DNA of 62,312 nucleotides from Janthinobacterium sp. UMAB-56 (GCF_900095265.1 NZ_LT607652.1:77397-139708), one strand, 5' to 3'. Numbered from the stretch's first letter, positions 44,000 through 53,301 are shown. The notes: generated by a model not told the origin, from the sequence alone. Program-made: numbers and translations.

Positions 44000-44518
44000 T
44001 TGAAAGAAATTGATATCCGTCCGGCCAACGCAGCCGATTTCGACGCCATGTGGGCCATCTTCCAGGTCCTGGTGGCCGCTGGCGACACCTATACCTTCCC
44101 CGCCGATACCACGCGCGAAGAGTGCCACGCCTATTGGTTTGGCCCCGGCGTGCAAAGCTTTGTTGCCGTGATGGGCAGCGAGCGCCTGCTGGGCATGTAC
44201 AAGCTGGTGGCGAACCAGCCGGGCCTTGGATCGCACGTGGCCAATGCCTCGTTCATGGTCGATCCGGCCGCGCAGGGCGTGGGCGTGGGCCGTCTTATGG
44301 GCGTGCACTGCATGGAGGAGGCGCGCCGCGCGGGCTACCTGGCGATGCAATTCAACTTTGTCGTCAGTACCAACCTGGCCGCCGTCACCTTGTGGAAAAA
44401 GCTGGGTTTCAGCGTTGTCGCTACCCTGCCGCTGGCCTACCGCCACGCGCAGCTCGGCTATGTGGACGCTTACGTGATGTACCAGCTACTGACCGACCCG
44501 ATGCAGTGGCCGGCATGA
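44000..44518 (+). CDS. GNAT-family N-acetyltransferase
   Basis: 172 residues, beginning at TTG (44000) eight bases after GGGAG. The acetyl-CoA-binding segment is recognisable: ASFMVDPAAQGVGVGRLMGV, followed by NFVVSTNLAAVTLWKKLGF. Acetylates an unknown amine. It is coupled by an ATGA overlap to a second acetyltransferase gene. Confidence 0.82.
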   Translation: MKEIDIRPANAADFDAMWAIFQVLVAAGDTYTFPADTTREECHAYWFGPGVQSFVAVMGSERLLGMYKLVANQPGLGSHVANASFMVDPAAQGVGVGRLMGVHCMEEARRAGYLAMQFNFVVSTNLAAVTLWKKLGFSVVATLPLAYRHAQLGYVDAYVMYQLLTDPMQWPA

Positions 44519-45060
44519 GCGGCGCCATGGCAGAGTCGATCAGCGTCATCGAGACGCCCCGTTTGCGCCTGCGCACGGTCACGCCCGATGATGCGGCGTT
44601 CTACCTGGCGCTGGTCAACGAACCGTCATGGATCGCCAACATCGGCCAGCGCAATCTGCACACCGTGGTAGCTGCCCGCGCGGCCCTGGAGACGGGAGCG
44701 ATGGCGCAGTTTCGCCAGCATGGTTATGCCTTCTGCATCGTCGAACGTCGCAGCGACGGCATCGCCATGGGCATCTGCGGCCTGATACTGCGCGCCAGCC
44801 TGCCCGGTCCCGACATAGGCTACGCTCTGCTGCCCGCTTATTGGGGCCAGGGCTATGCCTACGAGGCGGCTGCCGCCGTCATGCGCCATGCGCAGCATGT
44901 GTTGCGCCTGCCTACCGTGTACGGCATCACTTCGCAGCAGAACCAGGCGTCGATCAATTTGCTCAACAAGCTGGGCCTGCGCTTCGAGCGTTTCTCGCGC
45001 CTGCCACCCGATGGCAAGGAGACGAATATCTACCGCAAGGATTTTCGCCAGTTTTCGTAG
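44515..45060 (+). CDS. GNAT-family N-acetyltransferase, RimJ/RimL-like
   Basis: 181 residues from the ATG at 44515 inside the stop of the previous gene. Typical N-terminal strand IETPRLRLRTVTPDD, then acetyl-CoA loop GYALLPAYWGQGYAYEAAAA and LNKLGLRFERF. RimJ/L-type enzymes acetylate ribosomal proteins or small metabolites and toxins; the substrate is unknown. It is the last gene before base composition drops at the restriction-modification island. Confidence 0.82.
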   Translation: MSGAMAESISVIETPRLRLRTVTPDDAAFYLALVNEPSWIANIGQRNLHTVVAARAALETGAMAQFRQHGYAFCIVERRSDGIAMGICGLILRASLPGPDIGYALLPAYWGQGYAYEAAAAVMRHAQHVLRLPTVYGITSQQNQASINLLNKLGLRFERFSRLPPDGKETNIYRKDFRQFS

Positions 45061-45095
45061 TTTGAACGTCAACATTGAATAGACGAAGGAAGTAG

Positions 45096-46013
45096 ATGGT
45101 CACAGGTAAAAAAGTCGTTCCACCACTCGAAGCTGTGCTAGCTGAATTGCAAGATTTAGCCATTCGGATAGCCAATGTTGACGCAGGTACTGATGCACGA
45201 AGTGTCAAAAAAATCCGTTTGGGACTAGAAAAAGCCGTGTCTGAGATCAAGACGACCACGGAAAGGTTGGACCCCGTTTGGCGTCCTGAGTCGATTTTCG
45301 ATCCTTCCGATCCCAACACTGCCGGCCGGGTAGTGGCCTTGACTATGGTTGCGCAGGAAAGGCATTCGTTGGCGGCTATCCCTGAATTCTATGGTGCCGG
45401 GGTGTATGCGATCTACTATCGAGGTGATTTTTCACCTTACTTACCATTGAAAGATACGGATCATCCTATCTACGTGGGAAAAGCTGACCCTGACCGACAA
45501 GGTGCCAAGGATGCTGTAACTCAAGGAACAAAGTTATCGGCGCGACTCAATGAACATTCTCGCAGTATTCGAAAAGCAACTACTACACTGAAAATTGAAG
45601 ATTTTGAATGTCGTTTTCTGATTGTGCAAAGCGGATATCAAAAGTCGGCCGAAGATTATTTGATCAACTTTTTTAAGCCGATCTGGAACTCTGAGACAAA
45701 GATTTGCTTTGGTCTTGGGAAGCATGGTGACAGTTCCGATACGCGTGTCAATAAACGGTCACCCTGGGATACCATGCATCCTGGACGGGAATGGGCGGAT
45801 AGAACTTTTGAGAACCAGAAATCAATTGAGCTGATCAATGAGCAGATTGCTGGTCACTTGTCAATCCACACACCTTACACAGATGTCCATCAGATTTTTG
45901 AGCGAATCATGGCCGATATGCGTCAGATGAACCGAGAGCGGTTTTTTACTCCCGCAAAAGGTGGTGCTTTTTTCGAACAGGTAGCGACCGAGGTCATGCC
46001 CCCTTCAGAATAG
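45096..46013 (+). CDS. Eco29kI-family GIY-YIG restriction endonuclease
   Basis: 305 residues. The GIY-YIG core is visible: GVYAIYY (102-108), IYVGKAD (125-131), R150 and H154 in SARLNEHS, E186 (SAEDYLI) and N198 (IWNSE), the residue order of Eco29kI, which cuts CCGCGG. It should be a Type II enzyme; its actual site is inferred. The codons are much more AT-rich than those of neighbours, indicating transfer. It converges with the C5 methyltransferase gene 100 bp away, whereas the classic Eco29kI genes are tandem. Confidence 0.85.
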   Translation: MVTGKKVVPPLEAVLAELQDLAIRIANVDAGTDARSVKKIRLGLEKAVSEIKTTTERLDPVWRPESIFDPSDPNTAGRVVALTMVAQERHSLAAIPEFYGAGVYAIYYRGDFSPYLPLKDTDHPIYVGKADPDRQGAKDAVTQGTKLSARLNEHSRSIRKATTTLKIEDFECRFLIVQSGYQKSAEDYLINFFKPIWNSETKICFGLGKHGDSSDTRVNKRSPWDTMHPGREWADRTFENQKSIELINEQIAGHLSIHTPYTDVHQIFERIMADMRQMNRERFFTPAKGGAFFEQVATEVMPPSE

Positions 46014-46113
46014 CGGTGCGATTTTTGACTCAGATTTACTCTTCAAAATATGGCGGCGGGGCAGGGGCTTTGGGGGGCATCTCATGCACTTCCTGCCATG
46101 CTGGCGTCCTTTT

Positions 46114-47346
46114 TTACTCTCGCAGAAGCGCGCATACACCGCGCGCCATCACTGCCGCTAACTTTACAGGCACGGCGTTGCCTAGCTGACGCATGGTCTC
46201 AGACCATGTACCTTCAAATATGAAATTGTCAGGGAAGGTTTGAATGCGTGCTGATTCCCTCACAGTAAAATACCTGACTGAGCCGTCAGTGCGGCGTAGC
46301 ATGTTTTCACCTCCAGGGACGCCATGGTCACCTGCTTTGAGTGCCTTTGCTGGTTCATCAACAGGACTTCCAGTATGCCCGGCATAAGCTCTCGCGCCTG
46401 GCTGAAAACGATGTGCTTGCACAAACTCCAATTCCTTTGTAGAGGATATCTCAGGGTCGGGAAGATCGGAGATAGCATCTCTGACGGTTTGCCAGGCAAG
46501 CATGTTTGCGCCGTGATCAGCAGCTAATATTTTTTGGATCTTTTTATCTATGCCCTCGGGCCGTGGCGGACGCTTTTTAGAAGCAATGCGGTGACGTTCC
46601 CAGTAGCTTCCGTTTGCCCATTTTGTCAGCACCAGCGCATCACTGCTATGTGTTTCTGCTGGGAAGTCCCAAGGTTTGTGAACATCAGCCCTGAAACCAA
46701 CGAAAAAGATACGCATGCGCTTTTGAGGAACACCATAATTGGCTGCATTGACCAGACGGTGATACACATGATATTCGCTCGGCGCCCCCTTGGTCTTGTA
46801 TGTTTGCAGCCTGACCAAGTGTTCTGTCCACAACTCTTTCGTTTTGACGATTTGTGAGGGAAATTCAAGTTGCAGCAGGATGTAGTTGAAGTAGTCGGCG
46901 AATGCCGCCCGTTTTAGACCTTGTACATTTTCGAAGGTAAACGCGCGCGGCCGGGCCTCTCGGACAGCACGTATCGCTTGCGGGAACATATCTCTCTCGT
47001 CGAGAAAGCCACCGTGCTTACCACCCATGGAAAAAGGTTGGCATGGTGGACCTCCGGTGATCAGATCGATATTGTTGTGATTTGTATATTTAAAATCACG
47101 TACGTCGCCTTCTATCACATCAGGCCAATGACTGATCGGTTCCACTTGCAGCAGTTTGTTATTGCGCAAGGTATTGCACGCGTGGCTGTTCCATTCGACA
47201 ACCGCGCGATGCTGAACATCATTGCTGGAAAAACCAAGCGCCAGTCCTCCCGCCCCTGCGAATAATTCAATTGACTCAATGGTACGAGCATTTGTCACCA
47301 GCGTGTCTGACGGGACTAAGAGGGTGGGCGTGTTATACATGGTCAT
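46114..47346 (-). CDS. DNA (cytosine-5)-methyltransferase
   Basis: 410 residues. Motif I is ELFAGAGGLALGFS (28-40), motif IV GGPPCQPFS with catalytic C102, motif VI ENV (139-141), motif VIII QKRMRIFFVGFR, and a C-terminal motif X RQLGNAVPVKLA. The target-recognition part lies about 190-330. It most likely protects the host against the adjacent Eco29kI-type nuclease by methylating the same site. Two Met three codons apart are possible starts. Codon use is AT-rich like the nuclease. It is encoded opposite to the nuclease. Confidence 0.88.
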   Translation of the reverse strand: MTMYNTPTLLVPSDTLVTNARTIESIELFAGAGGLALGFSSNDVQHRAVVEWNSHACNTLRNNKLLQVEPISHWPDVIEGDVRDFKYTNHNNIDLITGGPPCQPFSMGGKHGGFLDERDMFPQAIRAVREARPRAFTFENVQGLKRAAFADYFNYILLQLEFPSQIVKTKELWTEHLVRLQTYKTKGAPSEYHVYHRLVNAANYGVPQKRMRIFFVGFRADVHKPWDFPAETHSSDALVLTKWANGSYWERHRIASKKRPPRPEGIDKKIQKILAADHGANMLAWQTVRDAISDLPDPEISSTKELEFVQAHRFQPGARAYAGHTGSPVDEPAKALKAGDHGVPGGENMLRRTDGSVRYFTVRESARIQTFPDNFIFEGTWSETMRQLGNAVPVKLAAVMARGVCALLRE

Positions 47347-47694
47347 TTGCGGTGGATGAAACGCCGCTGCTTTTTCGGTACATTATTGAATCGATGTGGT
47401 GGATAGTAAGCTAGTACTGCATGGTGGCAACTACCAATCTCGTTTGCATGCGATGGTGTGTATGGCAACTTCTGTGTGGATACATTTACGTAGTGCAGCA
47501 GTATAAAGCAATGGACACAAGAGGAACAAACCGAAGGAGGTATCTGCACCCCCTATGCCTCAATGCCAAGCTCTCTTCAAGTCTCATTCTACTGTGTTTT
47601 TGTACAGTATTCAATGAACTCATTTGTTGTTACTCAAAGTACCCTTGAAAATGCCAGGAACGGAACTAATTCCGCAAGGTTTCATGGGTGCGTC

Positions 47695-47808
47695 ATCGTT
47701 GACACTATAGGTCAACCATCGCGTAGCATAGTGATGGCACTGGTTAAAGGGAAAAATCCTGGGCCAGAGTTGTTGGTTCGAACACAGGGTTGAGCAGCAG
47801 GATATCTT
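47695..47808 (+). pseudogene. vsr: Remnant of vsr (very-short-patch repair endonuclease)
   Basis: The translation VDTIGQPSRSIVMALVKGKN followed by PGPELLVR matches the N-terminus of Vsr proteins (VD-x-I...RS-x-x-M...V-x-GKN-x-x-PE-x-LVR). The start codon position reads ATC instead of ATG, a TGA stop interrupts at 47791, and similarity continues past it as AAGY before fading. Vsr corrects T:G mismatches left by deamination of 5-methylcytosine and commonly sits next to C5 methyltransferase genes, as here. The catalytic region is gone. Confidence 0.78.
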
Positions 47809-47936
47809 GTTTGAAGTGTGAATCCTCGGACGAGATAGGACATCTTGGCTCTTGGCGATCCGCCTGCAGGCGAGGGATGGCTGAAAAAAAGTATTTAGAA
47901 AGCGGCGCCTTTTGTAGTGGTGATGCGCGGTCTTTG

Positions 47937-47981
47937 TTTTTATAGTTGACCTACCGGTGGAAAACCACCGGACTATAAAAA
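47937..47981 (+). promoter_or_regulatory. Nested hairpin in the leader of the polyol operon
   Basis: Outer stem TTTTTATAGT (47937-47946) with ACTATAAAAA (47972-47981) and inner stem CCGGTGG (47954-47960) with CCACCGG (47965-47971), loop AAAA. A 7-base bulge lies on one side. It ends one base before the GGAG of the binding-protein gene. Possible operator, mRNA stabiliser or attenuator. Confidence 0.55.
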
Positions 47982-47993
47982 TGGAGACGTGTT

Positions 47994-49265
47994 ATGAAAA
48001 TCATGACTGCTGTTGCATGGGGTGCCCTCATGTCCGCCGGGTTTGCCGACGCCTCGGCGCAAAGCTGCTCGGTACCCGTGCTCAAGGTGCTGGCGCAAAA
48101 AAGCCTGGGCCTGACTGTGATGGAAAAGACCCTTGCCGAGTATGAAAAGAAAAGCGGCACCAGGGTGCAAATCAGCTATTTCGGCGAGAACGACCGCCGC
48201 TCGAAAGCGCGCCTCGACGCTTCCACCAAGGCTGGCTCCTACCAGATCTATTACATCGACGAAGCCAACGTGGCCGAATTCGCCACGGCCGGCTGGGTCG
48301 TTCCGCTGCTCAAATACCTGCCCAAGGAGGCCGATTATGACGACTTCCTGCAGGGCCGCCGCGCTGTCGCCTCGTACAAGGGCGTGGCGTATTTCGCGCC
48401 CCTGATCGGCGGCAGCGACTTCCTGTTCTACCGCCGCGACCTGCTGGAAAAGGCCGGCATCGCCGTGCCCAAGACGCTCGATGAACTGGTCGCCGCCGTC
48501 AAGAAACTGAATAATCCACCGAACGTGTATGGCTGGGCGGCGCGTGGCCAGCGCGGTTCCGGCATGAATGTCTGGCGCTGGGCGCCGTTCATGCTTGCCG
48601 CCGGTGGCAAGTGGGAAAAGGACGGCGTGCCGGCCTTCAATTCGCCGCAGGCCGTCAAGGCGACCACGCTGTACCGCGAACTGTTCAAGTATTCGCCGCC
48701 CGGTGGCGCCACCTACGACTGGAGCAATGCGCTCGAAGCCTTCAGGTCGGGCAAGGTGGCGTTCATGATCGAGTCGACGCCATTCGCCGACTGGATGGAA
48801 GATCCGAAAAAATCCTCGGTGGTCGACAAGGTGGGGTATGCGCGCCCGCCATCGCCGCTGCCATCGGCCGCCTACGGCCATGGCCTGGCCATTTCCGCCA
48901 CGGGCGCGAAGGATGAATGCACGCGCCAGGCTGCTGGAAAATTCATCGCCTGGGCAACAGGCAAGGAGCAGGAGCAGGCGCGCTTGAAGGATAACGTTTT
49001 CAGCGACTACAACCGCAGCAGCACCATCAACAGCGAGTACTTCCGCAAGCACGTCAAGCCACAGATCCAGGCGGGCCTGACGGACACCACGCCCGTCTCG
49101 CGCGTCACCATCTGGCCCAGCCCCGAGTGGCCGGACATCGGCGACAACCTTGGCGTGGTGCTCGAAGAAGTGTTTACGGGCACGCGCGACGACGTGCAGG
49201 GCGCGCTCGACGAAGCCAACGAGTACGCCACCGAAGTGATGCAACGGGCACAGAAAAGAAAGTAG
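47994..49265 (+). CDS. ABC transporter substrate-binding protein (polyol/sugar)
   Basis: 423 residues with a signal peptide ending about residue 23 (FADASAQS). It has the family-1 extracellular solute-binding pattern (MEKTLAEYEKKSGTRVQISY, YQIYYIDEANVAEFATAGWV, FMIESTPFADWM). It captures the substrate in the periplasm and delivers it to the two permeases downstream. First gene of the operon; a GGAG ribosome site is preceded by a nested hairpin. Substrate is inferred from downstream enzymes to be a pentitol or hexitol. Confidence 0.88.
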   Translation: MKIMTAVAWGALMSAGFADASAQSCSVPVLKVLAQKSLGLTVMEKTLAEYEKKSGTRVQISYFGENDRRSKARLDASTKAGSYQIYYIDEANVAEFATAGWVVPLLKYLPKEADYDDFLQGRRAVASYKGVAYFAPLIGGSDFLFYRRDLLEKAGIAVPKTLDELVAAVKKLNNPPNVYGWAARGQRGSGMNVWRWAPFMLAAGGKWEKDGVPAFNSPQAVKATTLYRELFKYSPPGGATYDWSNALEAFRSGKVAFMIESTPFADWMEDPKKSSVVDKVGYARPPSPLPSAAYGHGLAISATGAKDECTRQAAGKFIAWATGKEQEQARLKDNVFSDYNRSSTINSEYFRKHVKPQIQAGLTDTTPVSRVTIWPSPEWPDIGDNLGVVLEEVFTGTRDDVQGALDEANEYATEVMQRAQKRK

Positions 49266-49283
49266 TCCGCATGCCGTTTGGTC

Positions 49284-49304
49284 GCCGCCCGCCAGGGGGG
49301 CGGC
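49284..49304 (+). other. Intercistronic hairpin after the binding-protein gene
   Basis: GCCGCCC (49284-49290) and GGGCGGC (49298-49304) pair over a 7-base loop in the 81-bp gap between binding protein and permease. Such hairpins often protect the upstream mRNA so that binding protein is made in excess over permease. Confidence 0.4.
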
Positions 49305-49346
49305 CAGCTCCCCTGTGCCTGAAAGTCCGTTGCGAGAGTCTCCCTT

Positions 49347-50237
49347 ATGCCGCATACCATCCGCAAGAAACGCCACACCTGGCTGCCGGCCGTGTTCCTC
49401 ACGCTGCCGCTGCTGGTCCTGCTGATACTGGGCCTGGTGCCCAGCATCGCCGCCATCAACCTGGCCCTGCAAAACCGCGTGCTGCGCTACAGCGACAGCG
49501 AGTACGTCGGCTTTGCCAATTTTATCCGCCTGTTCGGCGACCGCCGCTTTCTCAATGCCGTGCAAGTGTCGGCCATCTGGGAAGTGGTCACCGTGGCCGG
49601 CTCGCTGATCGTCGGCGTGCTGCTTGCCGTGTTCCTGTTCGAGAGAATCAAGGGCCGTACGCGTGATCTTCTCGCGCTGCTGCTGATCGTGCCGGTGCTG
49701 CTGCCGCGCGTCTCGGCCGCCTTCATCTGGAAATTCATGTATTCGCCGCTGATGGGCATCCTCAACTGGCTGCTCGAATGCGTGGGACTGGGTGGCAGTG
49801 CCCTGCTGGCTGATCCCGCCACCGCCCTGTACGCGGTAGCCCTGGTCGACATCTGGCAGTGGGGCCTGTTCTTTGGCGCCGTCATCCTGAAGCTGCTCGA
49901 AACCCTGCCCGGCGAGCCGCTGGAAGCGGCGCGCCTCGATTACGCCAGTACCCTGCAGGTGTATGCCTACATCGCGCTGCCGATGCTGAAGGTGCCCATC
50001 ATGAGCCTGGTGTTCATCAAGATGGTCGAGTCGCTGCGCTCTTTCGACCTGATCTACGTGATGACCAAGGGCGGCCCCGGCATTTCCACGGAAACCCTGG
50101 ACATGTACGCGTATGCGCAAGGCATCGGCCTGATGGGCAAGGTGTCGTACGCGTCCAGCATGGCCGTGCTGATGATGCTGGCCACGACCGTCATCTTTAC
50201 CCTGCTCTGGAAGCGAGTCGCCAAATGGGAAAATTAA
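49347..50237 (+). CDS. Sugar ABC transporter permease, MalF-like
   Basis: 296 residues, six membrane segments (first about 10-32: VFLTLPLLVLLILGLVPSIA). The EAA loop, EPLEAARLDYASTLQVYAYI, about 190 residues in, contacts the ATPase. It pairs with the next permease, whose gene overlaps by 13 bases. Part of the carbohydrate-uptake-1 type importer. Confidence 0.9.
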   Translation: MPHTIRKKRHTWLPAVFLTLPLLVLLILGLVPSIAAINLALQNRVLRYSDSEYVGFANFIRLFGDRRFLNAVQVSAIWEVVTVAGSLIVGVLLAVFLFERIKGRTRDLLALLLIVPVLLPRVSAAFIWKFMYSPLMGILNWLLECVGLGGSALLADPATALYAVALVDIWQWGLFFGAVILKLLETLPGEPLEAARLDYASTLQVYAYIALPMLKVPIMSLVFIKMVESLRSFDLIYVMTKGGPGISTETLDMYAYAQGIGLMGKVSYASSMAVLMMLATTVIFTLLWKRVAKWEN

Positions 50238-51052
50238 CTGTTACGCGCGGCCTAGGCGCCGTCACCACCACCGCCATCACCACCTTGATCGTCCTGGTGG
50301 CGCTGTTCCCCATCCTGTGGGCCGTGCTCAATTCCTTCAAGGAGTTGATGGATATCGTCACGCCCGTGCCGCGCTTTTTCTTCAGCCCGACACTGGCCAA
50401 TTACAAGCAGGTCCTGGCCAGCCCGGAAGTGCTGACGGGCCTGGGCAACAGCGTGGCCATCGTTGGCGTGGCCGTGCTTGCCGGCGCCGTGCTGGGCGTG
50501 CCGGCCGCGTATGCGATCGCCCGCTATCCGATCCCGGCCAAGAAGGATATCCAGTTCTTCCTGCTCTCCTTGCGCTTCTTGCCGCCGGTGGCGGTGGCCA
50601 TTCCGCTGATTTCGATCTGGATCGACCTGGGGCTGTATGACTCGCGCCTGTCGATGGTGGTGACGTATCTGCTGGTGACCCTGTCGACCATCATCTGGCT
50701 GTCGATCCCCGCGTTTGCCCGCATCCCGAAGGAGATCGAGGAGGCGGCCGCGCTGGACGGTTACGGCCCCTACCAGGTGTTCTGGCACGTGGCCCTGCCA
50801 GTAGCCTCGAAGACCCTGATGGGCGGCATCGTCTTCAGCTTCGTGCTGGTCTGGAATGAACTGATGATCGCGCTGGCGCTCACCTCGTCGAAAAGCATGA
50901 CCCTGCCCGTGGTGGCGTCAGCATTTACATCGATGGGCCAGGAAGTGCCGTGGGGCGTGGTGAACGCGTCCACCGTGCTGCTGGCACTGCCGCCGCTGCT
51001 CTTCGTCGGCATCCTGGGACGCCTGCTCAACTCCATGCTTAAACATAAATAA
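50225..51052 (+). CDS. Sugar ABC transporter permease, MalG-like
   Basis: 275 residues from the ATG at 50225, which overlaps the previous gene by 13 bases. Six membrane segments; the EAA loop is [20 protein letters not shown]. With the MalF-like partner it forms the transmembrane channel of the polyol importer. The dehydrogenase gene follows after 11 bases. Confidence 0.9.
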   Translation: MGKLTVTRGLGAVTTTAITTLIVLVALFPILWAVLNSFKELMDIVTPVPRFFFSPTLANYKQVLASPEVLTGLGNSVAIVGVAVLAGAVLGVPAAYAIARYPIPAKKDIQFFLLSLRFLPPVAVAIPLISIWIDLGLYDSRLSMVVTYLLVTLSTIIWLSIPAFARIPKEIEEAAALDGYGPYQVFWHVALPVASKTLMGGIVFSFVLVWNELMIALALTSSKSMTLPVVASAFTSMGQEVPWGVVNASTVLLALPPLLFVGILGRLLNSMLKHK

Positions 51053-51063
51053 GGAAGACTCTC

Positions 51064-52098
51064 ATGCAAGCTCTCGTACTGGAACAAGCGCATTCCATCA
51101 CCTTGCGCGATATCGACATGCCACTCGTCGTCGGCCCGCGCGACGTGAAGATCAAGATTCACACGGTGGGCATCTGCGGCAGCGATGTGCACTATTTCAA
51201 ACACGGCAAGATCGGCTCTTTCGCCGTCGAAGCACCGATGGTGCTGGGCCACGAGGCTTCCGGCGTGGTGGCTGAAGTGGGCGCCGAAGTCACGCACCTG
51301 CAGGTGGGTGACCGTGTCTGCATGGAGCCTGGCGTGCCGCAGTTCGATTCGCCCGCCACCATGCGCGGCCTGTACAACCTGGACCCGGCCGTGCGCTTCT
51401 GGGCCACGCCGCCCATCCACGGCTGCCTCACGCCCTACGTGGTGCACCCGGCTTCGTTCACCTTCAAGCTGCCGGACAATGTCAGCTTCGGCGAAGGTGC
51501 CATCGTCGAGCCGCTGGCCATCGGCCTGCAGGCGGCCAAGAAGGCGGCCATCAAGCCGGGCGACGTGGCCGTGGTGATCGGCGCCGGCACCATCGGCGCC
51601 ATGAATGCGCTGGCAGCGCTGGCGGGCGGCTGCTCGCGCGTCATCCTGGCCGACCTGGTGCCGGAAAAGCTGGCCCTGTTCGCCGCCAATCCGGCCGTCA
51701 CCACGGTTAATATACGTCAGGCGAATTTGCTTGATACCGTGCGCGAACTGACCGATGGCTGGGGCGCCGACATCGTCTTCGAAGCCAGCGGCAGCATGCG
51801 CGCCTACGACAACATCATCGACTTGCTGTGCCCTAACGGCTGCCTGGTACTGGTCGGCATGCCGCCCGAGAACGTCCCTTTTGACATCGTCGCCATCCAG
51901 GCCAAGGAAGTGCGCATCGAATCGGTCTTCCGCTATGCGAACATCTTCCCGCGCGCCATCGCCTTGCTGGCCTCGGGAAAGATCGACGTCAAGCCCTTCA
52001 TTTCGCGCACCTTCGGCTTTGCCGACGGCGTGCAGGCGTTCGAGGAAGCGGCCCAGGGCCACCCGCGCGACGTCAAGATTCAGATCGAGCTGGCTTGA
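51064..52098 (+). CDS. Zinc-type polyol dehydrogenase (sorbitol/xylitol dehydrogenase-like)
   Basis: 344-residue medium-chain dehydrogenase. Catalytic zinc ligands C38 (ICGSD), H63-E64 (LGHEASG) and E149 (IVEPLAIG) are present; the NAD-binding loop is GAGTIG (about 172-177). The structural-zinc loop has lost all four Cys ([19 protein letters not shown]), as in animal sorbitol dehydrogenase, which this segment resembles closely. Between the permease and ATPase genes and upstream of xylulokinase, it likely oxidises xylitol or D-arabitol to D-xylulose, or sorbitol to fructose. Confidence 0.85.
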   Translation: MQALVLEQAHSITLRDIDMPLVVGPRDVKIKIHTVGICGSDVHYFKHGKIGSFAVEAPMVLGHEASGVVAEVGAEVTHLQVGDRVCMEPGVPQFDSPATMRGLYNLDPAVRFWATPPIHGCLTPYVVHPASFTFKLPDNVSFGEGAIVEPLAIGLQAAKKAAIKPGDVAVVIGAGTIGAMNALAALAGGCSRVILADLVPEKLALFAANPAVTTVNIRQANLLDTVRELTDGWGADIVFEASGSMRAYDNIIDLLCPNGCLVLVGMPPENVPFDIVAIQAKEVRIESVFRYANIFPRAIALLASGKIDVKPFISRTFGFADGVQAFEEAAQGHPRDVKIQIELA

Positions 52099-52129
52099 GC
52101 CGGCCATCACGAAAACCGGAGACAAGACC

Positions 52130-53254
52130 ATGGCAAATATCGCTTGCAGGCAGCTGCACAAGACCTATGACCAGAAGACGGCCGTGCTGCAGCCGTTCGA
52201 CCTGGAGATAGACGACGGCGAATTCATCGTCCTGCTGGGACCATCGGGCTGCGGCAAGTCCACCCTGCTGCGCATGATCGCGGGACTGGAAGACATCAGC
52301 GGCGGCGAGCTGCTGATCGGCGGCGCCGTCGTCAACGACTTGCCGCCGCGCGCGCGCAACGTGGCGATGGTGTTCCAGAACTATGCGCTGTACCCGCACA
52401 TGACGGTGTACGACAATATCGCCTTTGGCCTGCGCCGCCTGAAGGTGCCGCAGGACGAGATCGAACGCCGCGTGCGCGAAGTGGCGGCCATCCTCAGTCT
52501 GGACAGCCTGCTTGAGCGCAAGCCGCGCGCCATGTCGGGCGGCCAGCAGCAGCGCACCGCCATCGCGCGCGCCATGATCAAGACGCCGCAGGTGTTCCTG
52601 TTCGACGAACCGCTGTCGAACCTGGACGCCAAGCTGCGCGCGCAGCTGCGCGCCGACATCAAGCGCTTGCACCGGCGCCTGCGCACCACCACCCTGTACG
52701 TGACGCACGACCAGCTCGAGGCGATGACCCTGGCCGACCGGGTGGTGCTGATGAAGGGAGGGCATATCGAGCAGATCGGCACACCGGCCGAACTGTACAA
52801 CCATCCGCGCACCCTGTTCGCGGCCGGTTTCATCGGCACGCCGGCCATGAACTTCATCGATGGCGTCATCGAGAAAGCGGACGGGCAAACCTTGCTGGCC
52901 TGCGCCGGCTACCGCTGGCCACTGGTTTCGCCCCGTTTTACAGGCTTGCCGGCAGGCGCGCGCGTGGTCTTCGGCCTGCGTCCGAACCACTTGCGCGCGG
53001 CCACGCCGCAGGAGCAGCGGGAGCCGCAGGCAGGTATCCACGGCCTGGCGTGCGTGATCGACCTGGTGGAGCTGCTGGGTGCGGAAGCGCTGATCAGTTT
53101 CCAGTGCGGCGCCTTGAGCCTGTCGGCCCTGCTGCCGGCGAATGCGGCCAACAGCGCGGCGCAGGTGGGGCAGACGCTGGCGCTGGCCTTCGACGAGGAG
53201 CACATGCACCTGTTCGATGCCGACAGCGGCCTGGCCCTGGCGGCAAGTGCCTAG
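52130..53254 (+). CDS. ABC transporter ATP-binding protein, UgpC/MsmK-like
   Basis: 374 residues. Walker A GPSGCGKSTL, Q-loop MVFQNYALYPHMTVYDNIAF, signature MSGGQQQRTAIARAM, Walker B VFLFDEPLSNLD, H-loop YVTHDQLEAMTLADR. The C-terminal 120 residues form the MalK-type regulatory OB-fold domain. It energises the MalFG-like permease pair encoded upstream. An in-frame extension to 51755 overlaps the dehydrogenase gene and was rejected. Confidence 0.93.
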   Translation: MANIACRQLHKTYDQKTAVLQPFDLEIDDGEFIVLLGPSGCGKSTLLRMIAGLEDISGGELLIGGAVVNDLPPRARNVAMVFQNYALYPHMTVYDNIAFGLRRLKVPQDEIERRVREVAAILSLDSLLERKPRAMSGGQQQRTAIARAMIKTPQVFLFDEPLSNLDAKLRAQLRADIKRLHRRLRTTTLYVTHDQLEAMTLADRVVLMKGGHIEQIGTPAELYNHPRTLFAAGFIGTPAMNFIDGVIEKADGQTLLACAGYRWPLVSPRFTGLPAGARVVFGLRPNHLRAATPQEQREPQAGIHGLACVIDLVELLGAEALISFQCGALSLSALLPANAANSAAQVGQTLALAFDEEHMHLFDADSGLALAASA

Positions 53255-53301
53255 CCAAGTGGTTAGAATAGCTAGCACCGAGACCGTGCAAGGGAATTGC
53301 C

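Larger units (their letters stand above)
47347..47993. other. Low-coding region with vsr remnant and operon leader
   Basis: These 647 bases are AT-rich and hold no intact gene. From 47347 to about 47690 I see only the methyltransferase promoter region and short chance frames, including an AAGGAGG at about 47535 not followed by a convincing start. A vsr remnant follows (47695-47808). The last part (47937-47993) is the leader of the polyol operon with a nested hairpin and a GGAG ribosome site. Confidence 0.6.

Noticed and set aside
47421..47648. Small plus-strand frame after the methyltransferase gene, first considered as a controller (C) protein
   Set aside because: It has no helix-turn-helix pattern, is Cys-rich and overlaps the methyltransferase promoter region.
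45061..47936. Searched for direct repeats or an integrase marking the edges of the restriction-modification island
   Set aside because: No matching repeats, tRNA end or recombinase gene were found, so the transfer route stays open.
47973..50120. Long open frame (715 residues) on the minus strand
   Set aside because: It is antisense to the binding-protein and permease genes, which have clear signal peptide and membrane segments.
51064..52098. Loss of the structural-zinc Cys in the dehydrogenase, first taken as a defect
   Set aside because: The same loop without these Cys occurs in active animal-type sorbitol dehydrogenases, and the catalytic zinc ligands are intact.
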